A stretch of 64,000 nucleotides of DNA from Flavobacterium frigidarium DSM 17623. GTDB lineage: Bacteria > Bacteroidota > Bacteroidia > Flavobacteriales > Flavobacteriaceae. Shown here one piece after another: positions 1 to 8,608 of this stretch (its first letter is position 1; the number at the start of each line of letters is the position of its first letter). A program made the translations under genes and the position numbers. Where the stretch lies: contig NZ_AUDO01000007.1 of NCBI RefSeq assembly GCF_000425505.1, positions 206,756 through 270,755 on the forward strand, given 5' to 3'. Under the pieces are notes generated by a model. The model was not told the origin of the DNA, searched no databases, and worked only from the letters and a program-made list of their open reading frames with translations.

Positions 1-51
1 ACGTAATTATTTAGTAATAAAATAGTTAAATAATACTTATTACTGATTAAC

Positions 52-393
52 TCATTTTTCTTTATTTCTTATTTGAGACATTACCCATTCGGAGATTGCG
101 GTAATCGATAACGACGGATTCACTCTTGGATTTGCTGATATCATAGCCCCGTCTATAACCAACATGTTTTTATACCGAAAAACCTCATTGTTTTTACTAA
201 TTACTTTTTTACTCCTGTCTGCGCCCATCACAGCACCTCTTTGCACCTGAGCTGTAGACGGAATTCCGGCAATAGACTCTAAAACAAATGAGGTGGGCTT
301 CCCTCCTATTATTTCGCTATATTTTTTTTTTAACGAAATAGATTCCGGTATATCTGAAGTTGGTTTTACACCTGAGCATACCTTAGCGGACAT
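52..393 (-). pseudogene. Remnant of GMC-family oxidoreductase (C-terminal fragment)
   Basis: Only about 113 residues remain of a protein family usually above 500 residues (FAD-dependent GMC / cholesterol-oxidase-like). The recognisable part is the C-terminal substrate/FAD region, with an AVMGADRSK-like stretch and a KNMLVIDGAMISANP motif followed by NPSLSITAISEW. The N-terminal Rossmann FAD-binding domain is absent and nothing coding lies directly upstream. Several positions that are normally glycine are arginine here (NPRVN for the usual NPGVN, FRYKN for FGYKN), which suggests relaxed selection. It is probably a non-functional decayed gene. It could be a short expressed fragment, but a flavoenzyme without its FAD domain cannot work. 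Confidence 0.7.
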
Positions 394-451
394 ACCGCCA
401 AAATAGTTTTTTTTAAAATTTTAAAGTACTATCGATCGACTGCATCAAATT

Positions 452-488
452 AAAAAAGCCTTCTCTATTTTAAAATGGAGAAGGCTTT
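452..488 (-). terminator. Intrinsic terminator of gapN
   Basis: An 11-bp perfect stem (AAAGCCTTCTC at 455-465 with GAGAAGGCTTT at 478-488) lies just after the gapN stop. Read on the minus strand it is followed by a T-run (452-457). Confidence 0.85.
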
Positions 489-507
489 ACAATATATGTT
501 TTACTGT

Positions 508-2088
508 TTATAGAATGTAATCAGTAGTAATAAAATTTGATTCATCGCTATTTAATAAGGCTTGTAAAATTTCATTGTTGTATTCATTATCTTTTGAAGC
601 AACAAAAGTTCTAATAGAGAACGAACGCAAGGCATCATGAATACTTAATGTTCCTACAGCAGAATCTTTACGACCTGTAAATGGATAAATGTCTGGCCCT
701 CTTTGACAAGAACTATTTAAATTCACACGACAAACTAAGTTTACTAATGTATCAATAAGTGGTGCCAATGTTTTAATATCTTTACCGAACAAACTCACTT
801 GTTGGCCGTAATTAGACTCAGCCATATCATTCAATGGCTCTTGAATATCATCAAAAGTCAATATAGGAATTACTGGTCCAAACTGTTCTTCGTGATAAAT
901 ACGCATCTCTTTATTTACGGGGTATAATACCGCTGGAAAAATATAATTAGGAGCATGTTGCCCACCTTTTTCATTAATAACTTTTGCTCCTTTGCTAGTG
1001 GCATCATCAATTAATTCTTGAATGTATGCTGGTTTTTCTTTTTCAGGAAGTGGTGTTAATGAAACACCTTTTTCCCAGGGGTTTCCAAACTTTAATTCGT
1101 CAACCTTAGCAGCGAATCGTTTGTTGAATTCTACTGCGATATTTTCATGAACATAAAGCACTTTTAAAGCAGTACAGCGTTGTCCGTTGAAAGATAATGT
1201 TCCAGCTAAACATTCTTGTATTGCCAAGTCTAAATCGGCATCCGGAAGTATAATCGCAGGATTTTTGGCTTCAAGCCCTAGAATTAAGCGCAGTCTGTTT
1301 TTATTAGGATGTTGGTCTTGCAACGCAATAGCAGATTTACTGTTCCCAATCAAAGCAAGAACCGTCACTTTACCCGAAGCCATGATAGGCGATGCAACTT
1401 CGCGACCTCTACCGTAGACAATATTAATAACACCTGCTGGAAAACTGTTTTTAAACGCTTCTAATAACGGTGAAATAACCAATATTCCGTGCTTAGCTGG
1501 TTTGAAAACTACGGTATTACCCATTATTAAAGCAGGTATTAGTAACGCAAAAGTTTCGTTTAATGGGTAATTGTACGGTCCTAGACACAATACAACTCCT
1601 AGCGGTCCACGACGAACCATGGCATTTACTCCTTGACTTTTAGTAAACTTGGCATTATCACGGTCTAATTTTTTATAATCTTCAATGGTATCATAGATGT
1701 ATTCAACTGTTCTATCAAATTCTTTTTGAGAATCTCCTAAGGTTTTTCCTATTTCCCACATTAAGTATTTTACAACCTCGTCGCGTGTTGCCTCCATTTG
1801 TACCACAAAGCGCGTCATACATTTTATACGATCTTTTACCTTCATGGTAGGCCACAAACCTTGTCCGTTATTATAGGCTTTATCTGCTGCATCTACAGCC
1901 GCTAATCCTTCCGTTTCTCCCATTGCAGGAACTGAACCTAAGATGGTAGGCAAATATTCTTCGGTTGAAGAAATTGTAGAGAAAACAGGAGCTGTTTGCC
2001 CCTCCCACTGTATTAATTCTCCATTTAATAGATAAGTATCTTGGTTTAATAAACCTTTGATTTGATATTCTTCTGGTATCGTATTCAT
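508..2088 (-). CDS. gapN: NADP-dependent non-phosphorylating glyceraldehyde-3-phosphate dehydrogenase
   Basis: Aldehyde dehydrogenase superfamily enzyme that oxidises glyceraldehyde-3-phosphate directly to 3-phosphoglycerate with NADP, bypassing the ATP-yielding steps and making NADPH in the cytoplasm. At 526 residues it has the normal GapN length. Visible landmarks are the catalytic glutamate region [10 protein letters not shown] (Glu about 273), the nucleophile in [12 protein letters not shown] (Cys about 305), a [10 protein letters not shown] segment and an EEQFGPVIP motif near the C-terminus. The gene is transcribed alone: its own terminator lies downstream, and the rhodanese gene upstream also has a terminator. 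ATG start. The GapN assignment rests on overall resemblance within the ALDH superfamily, so a neighbouring ALDH subfamily is possible but less likely. Confidence 0.85.
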   Translation of the reverse strand: MNTIPEEYQIKGLLNQDTYLLNGELIQWEGQTAPVFSTISSTEEYLPTILGSVPAMGETEGLAAVDAADKAYNNGQGLWPTMKVKDRIKCMTRFVVQMEATRDEVVKYLMWEIGKTLGDSQKEFDRTVEYIYDTIEDYKKLDRDNAKFTKSQGVNAMVRRGPLGVVLCLGPYNYPLNETFALLIPALIMGNTVVFKPAKHGILVISPLLEAFKNSFPAGVINIVYGRGREVASPIMASGKVTVLALIGNSKSAIALQDQHPNKNRLRLILGLEAKNPAIILPDADLDLAIQECLAGTLSFNGQRCTALKVLYVHENIAVEFNKRFAAKVDELKFGNPWEKGVSLTPLPEKEKPAYIQELIDDATSKGAKVINEKGGQHAPNYIFPAVLYPVNKEMRIYHEEQFGPVIPILTFDDIQEPLNDMAESNYGQQVSLFGKDIKTLAPLIDTLVNLVCRVNLNSSCQRGPDIYPFTGRKDSAVGTLSIHDALRSFSIRTFVASKDNEYNNEILQALLNSDESNFITTDYIL

Positions 2089-2112
2089 AGTTTTGTTTTT
2101 AGTTATAATAAT

Positions 2113-2136
2113 AAAAAAAGAGGCCTTAGCCCCTTT
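2113..2136 (-). terminator. Intrinsic terminator of the rhodanese gene
   Basis: On the minus strand AAAGGGGC, a TAAG loop and GCCTCTTT form an 8-bp stem with one G-T pair, followed by a T-run. It separates the rhodanese transcript from gapN. Confidence 0.65.
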
Positions 2137-2140
2137 GTTG

Positions 2141-2452
2141 TTATGGTGCTACTACGTCACCATTCCAAGCTAAAATGCCTCCAGCTAAATTGTAGGCATT
2201 TTTAAATCCTAATTCGTTCATCACTTCACAAGCTTTTCCGCTACGAGCTCCTGAACGGCAGTAAACGTAATAATTTTTATCCTTGTCTAAGGCTTCAATT
2301 TCTGCAATAAAACCTTGTCCTTTATGTATGTCAATATTGATCGCGTTTTCAATGATTCCATCATTAAATTCATCTTCTGTACGTACATCTAATATTACTG
2401 CTTTTTCATCAGCTTCTAACTGAGATATCCAGTCTTGTTGTGTTAAATCCAT
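2141..2452 (-). CDS. Single-domain rhodanese-like sulfurtransferase
   Basis: A 103-residue single rhodanese domain, probably cytoplasmic because there is no signal peptide. The active-site loop is YCRSGARSG with the persulfide-forming Cys65. The usual DVRTEDEF entry motif is at residues 22-29 and the G-x-W-like end ([10 protein letters not shown]) closes the domain. Such proteins transfer sulfane sulfur between thiols and fit the sulfur-related genes that follow (TauE exporter, MBL-rhodanese, thioredoxin). It is transcribed divergently from the Crp/Fnr gene across a 295-bp gap. No Crp/Fnr-type palindrome like those before tauE, cydA and the MBL gene was found here. Confidence 0.9.
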   Translation of the reverse strand: MDLTQQDWISQLEADEKAVILDVRTEDEFNDGIIENAINIDIHKGQGFIAEIEALDKDKNYYVYCRSGARSGKACEVMNELGFKNAYNLAGGILAWNGDVVAP

Positions 2453-2747
2453 AATGTTCTTTTTTGTAAAAATACGATGTTTTTTGCTAACTTAAAACTA
2501 ACAAATTGTGAATTAAATAATAATGTCTAGAAAACGATTTCGCTTCTAATTAAAAATCAGCCAATTAGAATTTAGACTGATAATTATTCAAAAATACCTA
2601 CTAAATCCATAGGCGAACCGACAATGAAAAGCATATGTAGTCCTTATTATTTATACTGTGAAGCTTGTTGTAAAATAAGCTTTCGAAAAAAATTATTGCC
2701 GTATATTTACCATAATACCGCTATTTAGAATTAAAAATCAAGATTAT
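2453..2747. other. Divergent intergenic region, rhodanese / Crp-Fnr
   Basis: AT-rich spacer between divergent genes with no coding potential. A weak minus-strand -7-like box (TATTTTTA, 2474 to 2467) could serve the rhodanese gene, and TATATTTA about 45 bp before the Crp/Fnr start could serve that gene. No strong palindrome is visible, so autoregulation of the Crp/Fnr gene is not supported. Confidence 0.4.
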
Positions 2748-3371
2748 ATGGAAGAGGAAATAAAAAAAATATTCCCCAATTTCTCTAAAGAATTAATTAA
2801 AGAGATTGTCGCAAATGCCATACAGCAATCCAGCACATCTGGTGATGTATTGATGCGCACTGGCCAATATATTAATCACACCATGCTACTTACTAAAGGA
2901 CAGATAAAAATTTATCGCGAAGGAGAAAATGGTGGTGAATTTTTCATGTATTACATTCAACCTGGTGAAGCCTGTGCGGTCTCTATGATTTGTGCTACAA
3001 AAAGTCAAACGAGCCAAATCATGGCTAAAGTAGTCGAAGATGCTGAGTTAATAATGGTTCCGCTTGCGCTCATGGATAAGTGGATGATGGAACACCGCAG
3101 CTGGTATGAATTTGTGATTTTTACCTACCGAACTAGATTTGAAGAAGTACTTGAAGTCGTTGATAATATCGCTTTTAGAGCAATGGATGAACGCCTAGAA
3201 TTTTATCTAAAAAGACATGCTGAAGCTTGTGGCTGTAAGGATTTAAAACTGTCACATCAAGAAATTGCAACCGAATTGAATACCTCCAGAGAAGTGATTT
3301 CTAGATTGCTAAAAAAAATGGAGCAACGTGGCTTGGTTAGTTTGCACCGCAATCACATTGCTTTACTCTAA
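2748..3371 (+). CDS. Crp/Fnr-family transcriptional regulator
   Basis: A 207-residue regulator with an N-terminal cyclic-nucleotide-binding-like beta-roll (about 20-120), a long dimerisation helix (about 125-155) and a C-terminal winged helix whose recognition helix reads LNTSREVISRLLKKME. The E-x-x-SR pattern is of the Fnr type. It carries four cysteines (76, 82, 161, 163). There is no Fnr-like N-terminal iron-sulfur Cys cluster, so any sensing would be by another thiol chemistry, by haem or by a ligand. It is followed by tauE, and three palindromes matching a Crp/Fnr site lie before tauE, cydA and the MBL-rhodanese gene, making this protein the obvious candidate activator. The signal it senses cannot be read from the sequence. 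Confidence 0.9.
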   Translation: MEEEIKKIFPNFSKELIKEIVANAIQQSSTSGDVLMRTGQYINHTMLLTKGQIKIYREGENGGEFFMYYIQPGEACAVSMICATKSQTSQIMAKVVEDAELIMVPLALMDKWMMEHRSWYEFVIFTYRTRFEEVLEVVDNIAFRAMDERLEFYLKRHAEACGCKDLKLSHQEIATELNTSREVISRLLKKMEQRGLVSLHRNHIALL

Positions 3372-3383
3372 AATATTTCATTA

Positions 3384-3428
3384 TGTGATAAATGTTACTG
3401 TGGATTTTTAATTATCAACTAACCTTTG
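3384..3428 (+). promoter_or_regulatory. Crp/Fnr-type operator and promoter of tauE
   Basis: A palindrome TGTGATAAATGTTACT (3384-3399, consensus TGTRAY-N4-GTYACN) is followed after exactly 21 nt by the -7-like box AACCTTTG (3421-3428). The implied start site near 3433 puts the palindrome centre at about -41, the class II activator position. The leader would be about 12 nt. Confidence 0.7.
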
Positions 3429-3444
3429 TAATAAAATTTTATAA

Positions 3445-4230
3445 ATGGAAATTCTTGGTTATTTAGCTTCAATAATTATTGGTCTATCATTAGGATTAAT
3501 AGGTGGCGGTGGATCTATACTTGCTGTACCCATTTTAGTATATCTCTTTAATGTTCACCCAGAACAGGCCACAAGTTATTCCTTATTTATTGTAGGTTTC
3601 ACGGCAATGATAGGGTCTTACAGTCATTATAAATTAGGGAATTTAAAAATTAAATCAGCCCTAGTATTTGCAATCCCTTCTATCATTTCGCTACTGTTTG
3701 TTAGAAAAATGGTGCTTCATTTAATTCCCGATACTTTATTTTTCATAGAATCTTTTGAAGTCACAAAGAATTTATTAATCATGGTCGTCTTTGCCTTTTT
3801 AATGATTGCAACGTCAATATCAATGATTAAAAAAAATAAAAGCATTAAAGAGTGTACCGAGGTCAATTATAAAATGCTTGCTATAGTTGGTTTTTTAGTA
3901 GGTTTAATTATTGGTTTTTTAGGTGCAGGTGGCGGTTTTTTAATCATTCCAGCACTTTTATTCTTTGCTGACCTACCTATGAAACAAGCAGTAGGAACTT
4001 CGCTTTTTATCATATTCATCAACTCTCTAATTGGTTTTGGAGGAGATGTCTTAGGAGGTGTCCCATTAGATTACAAATTACTTTTTATTATTTCGATTAT
4101 GGCGATTGTAGGTTTGTTGATAGGAACCCAATTATCTAAAAAAATTGATGGCGCTAAGCTAAAGCCTGCTTTTGGATGGTTTGTATTAGTTATGGGGATT
4201 TATATCATCACAAAAGAAATTTTCTTTTAA
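3445..4230 (+). CDS. TauE/SafE-family sulfite/organosulfonate exporter
   Basis: A 261-residue integral membrane protein with about eight hydrophobic segments and the internal duplication typical of TauE/SafE. The two glycine-rich halves read LIGGGGSILAVPIL (about 19-32) and FLGAGGGFLIIPAL (about 158-171). Members export sulfite, thiosulfate or organosulfur anions, although some move other anions. The substrate is inferred here from the neighbours: a rhodanese, an MBL-rhodanese fusion and thioredoxin. It probably removes sulfite formed when persulfide is oxidised. Its own Crp/Fnr-type site and promoter lie in the 74-bp gap after the regulator gene. Confidence 0.85.
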   Translation: MEILGYLASIIIGLSLGLIGGGGSILAVPILVYLFNVHPEQATSYSLFIVGFTAMIGSYSHYKLGNLKIKSALVFAIPSIISLLFVRKMVLHLIPDTLFFIESFEVTKNLLIMVVFAFLMIATSISMIKKNKSIKECTEVNYKMLAIVGFLVGLIIGFLGAGGGFLIIPALLFFADLPMKQAVGTSLFIIFINSLIGFGGDVLGGVPLDYKLLFIISIMAIVGLLIGTQLSKKIDGAKLKPAFGWFVLVMGIYIITKEIFF

Positions 4231-4282
4231 ACCGCAATAATTAACGCATACAAAACCACCACTCTTATAGTTTGAAAGACGT

Positions 4283-4311
4283 TTGCTTTGGCTTTGAGCC
4301 AAAAAAAAAGT
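4283..4311. repeat. 29-nt repeat, copy 1
   Basis: A 29-nt sequence beginning TTGCTTTGGCTTT and ending in A9 plus GT. It contains a short hairpin (TTTGGCT / AGCCAAA) and recurs with one mismatch at 32928-32956. In both places its A9 run supplies or adjoins the U-tract side of a minus-strand terminator. Confidence 0.75.
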
Positions 4312-4312
4312 A

Positions 4313-4350
4313 AAAATGCCCTTGATTTCTTTATGATTCAAGGGCATTTT
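4313..4350. terminator. Bidirectional terminator between tauE and cydB
   Basis: A 13-bp perfect inverted repeat (AAAATGCCCTTGA at 4313-4325 with TCAAGGGCATTTT at 4338-4350) between converging genes. T-rich sequence follows on the minus strand. Confidence 0.85.
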
Positions 4351-4387
4351 ATTTATATGAAGTCAAAATATGAAACAATAATCTATA

Positions 4388-5464
4388 TCAGTGTTCCCCG
4401 TAGCCTACATCATCCATTTTTCCGCTGAAAACTTTGTATTGGATAATGAAATATGTGATTACTAACACAAGCGCTATTGCAAACCAATAGACGCCAACTG
4501 ATAAGCCATAATCATCAGCAGCGACATTGTAGATTGTCAATGAAGGATTTACATTATTTGTAGAAGGTAAAACATTAGGAAATATAGATGCTGCCGTAGA
4601 TGTAAAACCGCCTAGTAAAAACAAGCTGGAGAATAAAAACCCGGCACCGTCATGCTGATAAGTCTTAACTTTTAATAAACCAAACATACCTGCAAAACAC
4701 ATCAAAGGAAAAACACATAATAACGGATTGTCTAAAAAGTTGTGAAAGGGTTCCGGTTCAATTTTGTGCCAAATTGATAATGAAATAACAACCAGTGCCA
4801 TTAGTACAAAATTAAGCTTAAAAACTACCTCCCTTAACTTTGTATTCATATCTGAATTTGTTTTATAAATAATCCAGTTAGCGCCATGAATCATCAAGGC
4901 AACTACACTTACAATTCCTAAAAACAAGGTGAACCAATCAATAATTCCCAATTGATCAGCTTGCGGACTAAAAGTAGGATTCCATAAAGGCAAAAAGAAA
5001 AAGTGAGCCTCTTGAGTAGAAACACCATTAGTTACCATACCTAAATTAACACCGCGAACCACATTACCTAAAGCAACACCAAAAAACAATGCTAATAGTA
5101 GACTCGCGATTCCAAATGCTTTATCCCAAACTGCCTCCCACATAGGATTATGAATTTGTCCGCGTAGTTCTAAACCAATTGCACGAAAGATAAGCAACCA
5201 CAAAATCATCATAAGCGGCAAGTAGAAGCCACTAAAAGATGATGCATACAAAGTTGGAAAAGCAAAAAACAAGACACCTCCTGCAGCGATTAGCCACACC
5301 TCATTTGCATCCCAAAACGGACCTATAGCATTTGTAATTGCTTTTTTGTCTTTTTCTGTCTTTGCAAAAAATAAGTGAATAATTCCTGCTCCAAAATCAT
5401 AACCGTCTAAGATGACATAGACAGCTAAAATCCCCATTAAAACAACATACCAAAAGAATTCCAT
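4388..5464 (-). CDS. cydB: Cytochrome bd ubiquinol oxidase subunit II
   Basis: Subunit II of the bd-type quinol oxidase of the inner membrane, which reduces O2 to water with high affinity and resists sulfide, cyanide and NO. It has 358 residues and about eight to nine hydrophobic segments. The N-terminus carries the conserved LDGYDFGAG motif (about 19-27) and GPFWDANEVWLIAAGG (about 48-63). It follows cydA by 5 nt in the same operon. No cydX-type small subunit was recognised after it. Confidence 0.95.
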   Translation of the reverse strand: MEFFWYVVLMGILAVYVILDGYDFGAGIIHLFFAKTEKDKKAITNAIGPFWDANEVWLIAAGGVLFFAFPTLYASSFSGFYLPLMMILWLLIFRAIGLELRGQIHNPMWEAVWDKAFGIASLLLALFFGVALGNVVRGVNLGMVTNGVSTQEAHFFFLPLWNPTFSPQADQLGIIDWFTLFLGIVSVVALMIHGANWIIYKTNSDMNTKLREVVFKLNFVLMALVVISLSIWHKIEPEPFHNFLDNPLLCVFPLMCFAGMFGLLKVKTYQHDGAGFLFSSLFLLGGFTSTAASIFPNVLPSTNNVNPSLTIYNVAADDYGLSVGVYWFAIALVLVITYFIIQYKVFSGKMDDVGYGEH

Positions 5465-5469
5465 AATCT

Positions 5470-6801
5470 TTATTTTTTTACAGTTTCTGGACCATTTTTA
5501 ATTATTTTACCCACTAATAGCAGGAACAACAAACCTAACAACATATACAGTCCCACGAAGCCCAACAAAGTAAACAGCGTGTTACCAGATGAAACTGTAG
5601 GTGATGCTCCTGCAGATGTACGCAGTAAATTGTAAACCAACCAAGGTTGCCTTCCTAACTCTGAAGTGTACCAGCCAGTTGTATTTGCAATATAAGGGAA
5701 AGGCATCATAAAGAATAAGGCCCACAAAATCCACTTAGTTTCAAAGAGTTTTTTTCTAATTAATTGCAAAACTGCTAAGGACATCAAACCTATAAAAAGC
5801 GTTCCTAATCCTACCATAATATGATAGGCATAATAAAGTCCGGATATATTAGTAGGATGGATGGTCTCATCAAATTGATCTAGTCCTTTTACCGTAGTAT
5901 CCCAACTCCCATAAGTCAAAAAGCTCAATACATTAGGAACCGCAATTTTATTATCTAATTTTTTATCTTTCACGTCAGGTTGCCCTATTAAGACAATTTC
6001 GGCCCCTTTTTCTTCCGTATGGAAAATTCCTTCCATTGCTGCAAAAGTTACTGGTTGGTATTTCACCACATTTTTAGCCAATAAATCTCCCGTAGGTACT
6101 GCCACAATAAGACTCGAAATCAAACCAAATATCACTCCTGTTTTTAGAAATAATTTACCGTATGTTATATTTCGCTTACTCAAAATGTACAGTGCTCCAA
6201 TTCCTGCTACTACAAACGAACTCGTTACTAATGAGGCTGCTTGATTGTGCAAATAAGAAGGCCACAGCCAAGGATTTGTAAATAAAGCACTAAAGTTGTT
6301 AAGAACAAATCTTCCGTTGGCAAGAATCTCATACCCCACCGGGTTTTGCATCCAGGAGTGTGTCGCTATGATTAAAAAACCACTTGCCCATGAACCTGTA
6401 AATATGAGCAGTCCAGTGACAAAATGCCATTTATGTCCTATGATTTTTTCTCCAAAAAGAAACATTCCTAAAAATGAGGATTCGAGAAAAAAGGAGAACA
6501 TTCCTTCCATGGCTAGAGTTTGCCCAATGATCCCACCTGTTAACTCCGAAAATTTAGCCCAATTGGTTCCAAATTGAAATTCCATTGGGATTCCTGTCAC
6601 TACACCCATTGCAAAATTCAATGCAAATATTTTCATCCAGAAATGAGTCGCTTTATTGTATGTTATGTCATCGGTTTTTAAAAATTTCCATTTAAAATAA
6701 ACAATGATTAATGACAAGCCCATTGTTAATTGCGGAAAGAGGTAGTGAAAAGTAATCGTGAATGCAAACTGCATTCTATCGTAAAAAAGCATTTCTTCCA
6801 T
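5470..6801 (-). CDS. cydA: Cytochrome bd ubiquinol oxidase subunit I
   Basis: Haem-bearing subunit I of the bd oxidase, 443 residues. Landmarks are the N-terminal RMQFAFTITFHYLFPQLTMG region with the haem-ligand histidine, EFQFGTNWAKF, LLIFTGSWASGF, and the quinol-site signature GRQPWLVYNLLRT near 378-390. The loop between helices looks short (short Q-loop type), as expected in Bacteroidetes. It is the first gene of cydAB. Transcription runs divergently from the MBL-rhodanese gene, and each side of the shared 229-bp region has its own Crp/Fnr-type palindrome, suggesting co-induction with sulfur metabolism. Confidence 0.95.
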   Translation of the reverse strand: MEEMLFYDRMQFAFTITFHYLFPQLTMGLSLIIVYFKWKFLKTDDITYNKATHFWMKIFALNFAMGVVTGIPMEFQFGTNWAKFSELTGGIIGQTLAMEGMFSFFLESSFLGMFLFGEKIIGHKWHFVTGLLIFTGSWASGFLIIATHSWMQNPVGYEILANGRFVLNNFSALFTNPWLWPSYLHNQAASLVTSSFVVAGIGALYILSKRNITYGKLFLKTGVIFGLISSLIVAVPTGDLLAKNVVKYQPVTFAAMEGIFHTEEKGAEIVLIGQPDVKDKKLDNKIAVPNVLSFLTYGSWDTTVKGLDQFDETIHPTNISGLYYAYHIMVGLGTLFIGLMSLAVLQLIRKKLFETKWILWALFFMMPFPYIANTTGWYTSELGRQPWLVYNLLRTSAGASPTVSSGNTLFTLLGFVGLYMLLGLLFLLLVGKIIKNGPETVKK

Positions 6802-6819
6802 ACTGCTATATTTTTTTTG

Positions 6820-6864
6820 TAAAGCTACCCGTAAATTTAACCAATTAATGTAACTCAGGTCACA
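6820..6864 (-). promoter_or_regulatory. Crp/Fnr-type operator and promoter of cydAB
   Basis: The palindrome TGTAACTCAGGTCACA (6849-6864) is followed on the minus strand, after 21 nt, by TAGCTTTA (6827 to 6820), one mismatch from TAnnTTTG. The implied start is near 6815, placing the palindrome at about -41 and leaving about a 14-nt leader before the ATG. Confidence 0.7.
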
Positions 6865-6959
6865 TAAAAGCTAGTTTTAACCTTGATAATTATCATGGTT
6901 TGTTATATAAAATTGTAATAGCTTTGTATTAAGCAATTTCTATAATAAACTGTTATTAA

Positions 6960-7004
6960 TGTAACATTAGTCACGCTCCATTAAAAAGACAACAATTACC
7001 TTTG
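6960..7004 (+). promoter_or_regulatory. Crp/Fnr-type operator and promoter of the MBL-rhodanese gene
   Basis: The palindrome TGTAACATTAGTCACG (6960-6975) is followed after 21 nt by a perfect -7 box TACCTTTG (6997-7004). The implied start site is near 7009, about 22 nt before the ATG. The geometry matches the tauE and cydA sites. Confidence 0.75.
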
Positions 7005-7030
7005 CTATATAATAATTAAAAAAAACTATC

Positions 7031-8443
7031 ATGAAAATAGAACAAATATATACAGGATGTTTAGCACAAGGTGCATACTATATCACATCAAACGATGAAG
7101 CAGTAATTATTGACCCGCTTCGTGAAGTGCAACCTTATCTTGATAGATTAGAAAGAGATAATGTTAAACTAAAATATATTTTTGAAACTCATTTTCATGC
7201 TGATTTTGTTTCGGGCCATGTCGATTTAAGTAAAGAAACAGGCGCTCCAATTGTTTATGGACCAACAGCAAATCCGGAATTTGAAGCCATTATTGCCACT
7301 GACGGACAAGAATTTACTATTGGAAAAATCAAGATAAAAGCGTTGCATACTCCCGGTCATACAATGGAAAGCACCACGTATTTACTGATTGACGAAGATG
7401 GTAAAGATCACGCTATTTTCTCTGGAGATACTTTATTTATAGGTGACGTAGGTAGACCTGATTTAGCTCAAAAAGCAGCACACATGACTCAAGAGCAATT
7501 AGCTGCCACATTGTACCATTCTTTAAGAGACAAAATAATGACACTTGCTGACGATGTGATTGTTTATCCTGCTCATGGTGCTGGTAGCGCTTGCGGGAAA
7601 AACATGAGCAAAGAAACAGTGGGAACTATTGGGAACCAAAAAGAAACCAACTATGCTTTAAGAGCCAATATGACCGAAGCCGAATTCATTAAAGAAGTAA
7701 CGGATGGATTATTGCCACCTCCTGCTTATTTTGGAATGAATGTAGCAATGAACAAACAAGGATATGAAAGCTTTGAAACGGTTTTAAACAATGGTATGAG
7801 AGCCATTGCTGTAAATGAATTTGAGGCTGTCGCCGAAGATAGTGGTGCATTAATTCTCGATACTCGTAAAAATGGTGTTTTTGCCACAGGATTTATTCCA
7901 CAATCAATAAATATTGGTATCGAAGGTGATTTTGCTCCTTGGGTAGGTGCTTTAATTGCTGATGTAAAACAGCCGATTATTCTTGTAGCTGAAATAGGTC
8001 AAGAAGAAGAATCAGTAACGCGATTGAGCCGAGTAGGCTTTGATAATTTAATTGGTCACCTTGATGGCGGATTTGAGGCTTGGGCCAAAGCTGGAAAAGA
8101 AACGGATACTGTAAATAGAATCACTGTTGAAGAATTCAAAAACGAAGTGAAAATTGGTGAAAGTAAAGTAATAGATATTCGTAAAGAATCAGAATACGCA
8201 GCTGAACATGTTGACGAAGCATACAGTAAGCCATTATCAAATATCAATGACTGGGTTAAAGATATCGATCCTAAGGAACCGTTCTTTTTACATTGTGCCG
8301 GTGGATATCGCAGCATGATTGCGGCCTCTATTTTACAAGCTAGAGGTTTTAGAAACTTTAAAGAGATTGAAGGTGGTTTTAATGCTATTGCACAAACAAC
8401 AATACCAAAAACTGATTTCGTTTGTCAGAGTAAAACATTGTAA
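7031..8443 (+). CDS. MBL-fold hydrolase fused to two rhodanese domains (persulfide dioxygenase-like)
   Basis: A 470-residue cytoplasmic fusion. Residues 1-245 are a metallo-beta-lactamase fold of the ETHE1/CstB/BlhA type, with metal motif THFHADFVSGH (His54, His56, Asp58), PGHTMESTTY and FSGDTLFIGDVGRPDL. Residues about 255-355 form a rhodanese domain lacking a catalytic Cys. Residues about 365-465 form an active-looking rhodanese with HCAGGYRS (Cys422). Relatives oxidise glutathione- or CoA-type persulfides to sulfite and transfer sulfane sulfur, which fits TauE export and the bd oxidase nearby. The usual HxHxDH motif has Phe instead of its last His, which still permits the 2-His/1-Asp iron site of dioxygenases. 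The exact substrate is an inference. Confidence 0.85.
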   Translation: MKIEQIYTGCLAQGAYYITSNDEAVIIDPLREVQPYLDRLERDNVKLKYIFETHFHADFVSGHVDLSKETGAPIVYGPTANPEFEAIIATDGQEFTIGKIKIKALHTPGHTMESTTYLLIDEDGKDHAIFSGDTLFIGDVGRPDLAQKAAHMTQEQLAATLYHSLRDKIMTLADDVIVYPAHGAGSACGKNMSKETVGTIGNQKETNYALRANMTEAEFIKEVTDGLLPPPAYFGMNVAMNKQGYESFETVLNNGMRAIAVNEFEAVAEDSGALILDTRKNGVFATGFIPQSINIGIEGDFAPWVGALIADVKQPIILVAEIGQEEESVTRLSRVGFDNLIGHLDGGFEAWAKAGKETDTVNRITVEEFKNEVKIGESKVIDIRKESEYAAEHVDEAYSKPLSNINDWVKDIDPKEPFFLHCAGGYRSMIAASILQARGFRNFKEIEGGFNAIAQTTIPKTDFVCQSKTL

Positions 8444-8608
8444 TCAAATTGAAGAACCAATCCAATTTAATTTTATAATTTTATTGGTACAAAAAAAACG
8501 TATCGCTAGCTGGTAAATAATTACAGGTAACTTTATAAATTTTTGTCCATTATAAACAGCTTTCGAAATAAGCAGCTAAAAAGGCTCGAAATACTATTAA
8601 ATTAAAAT

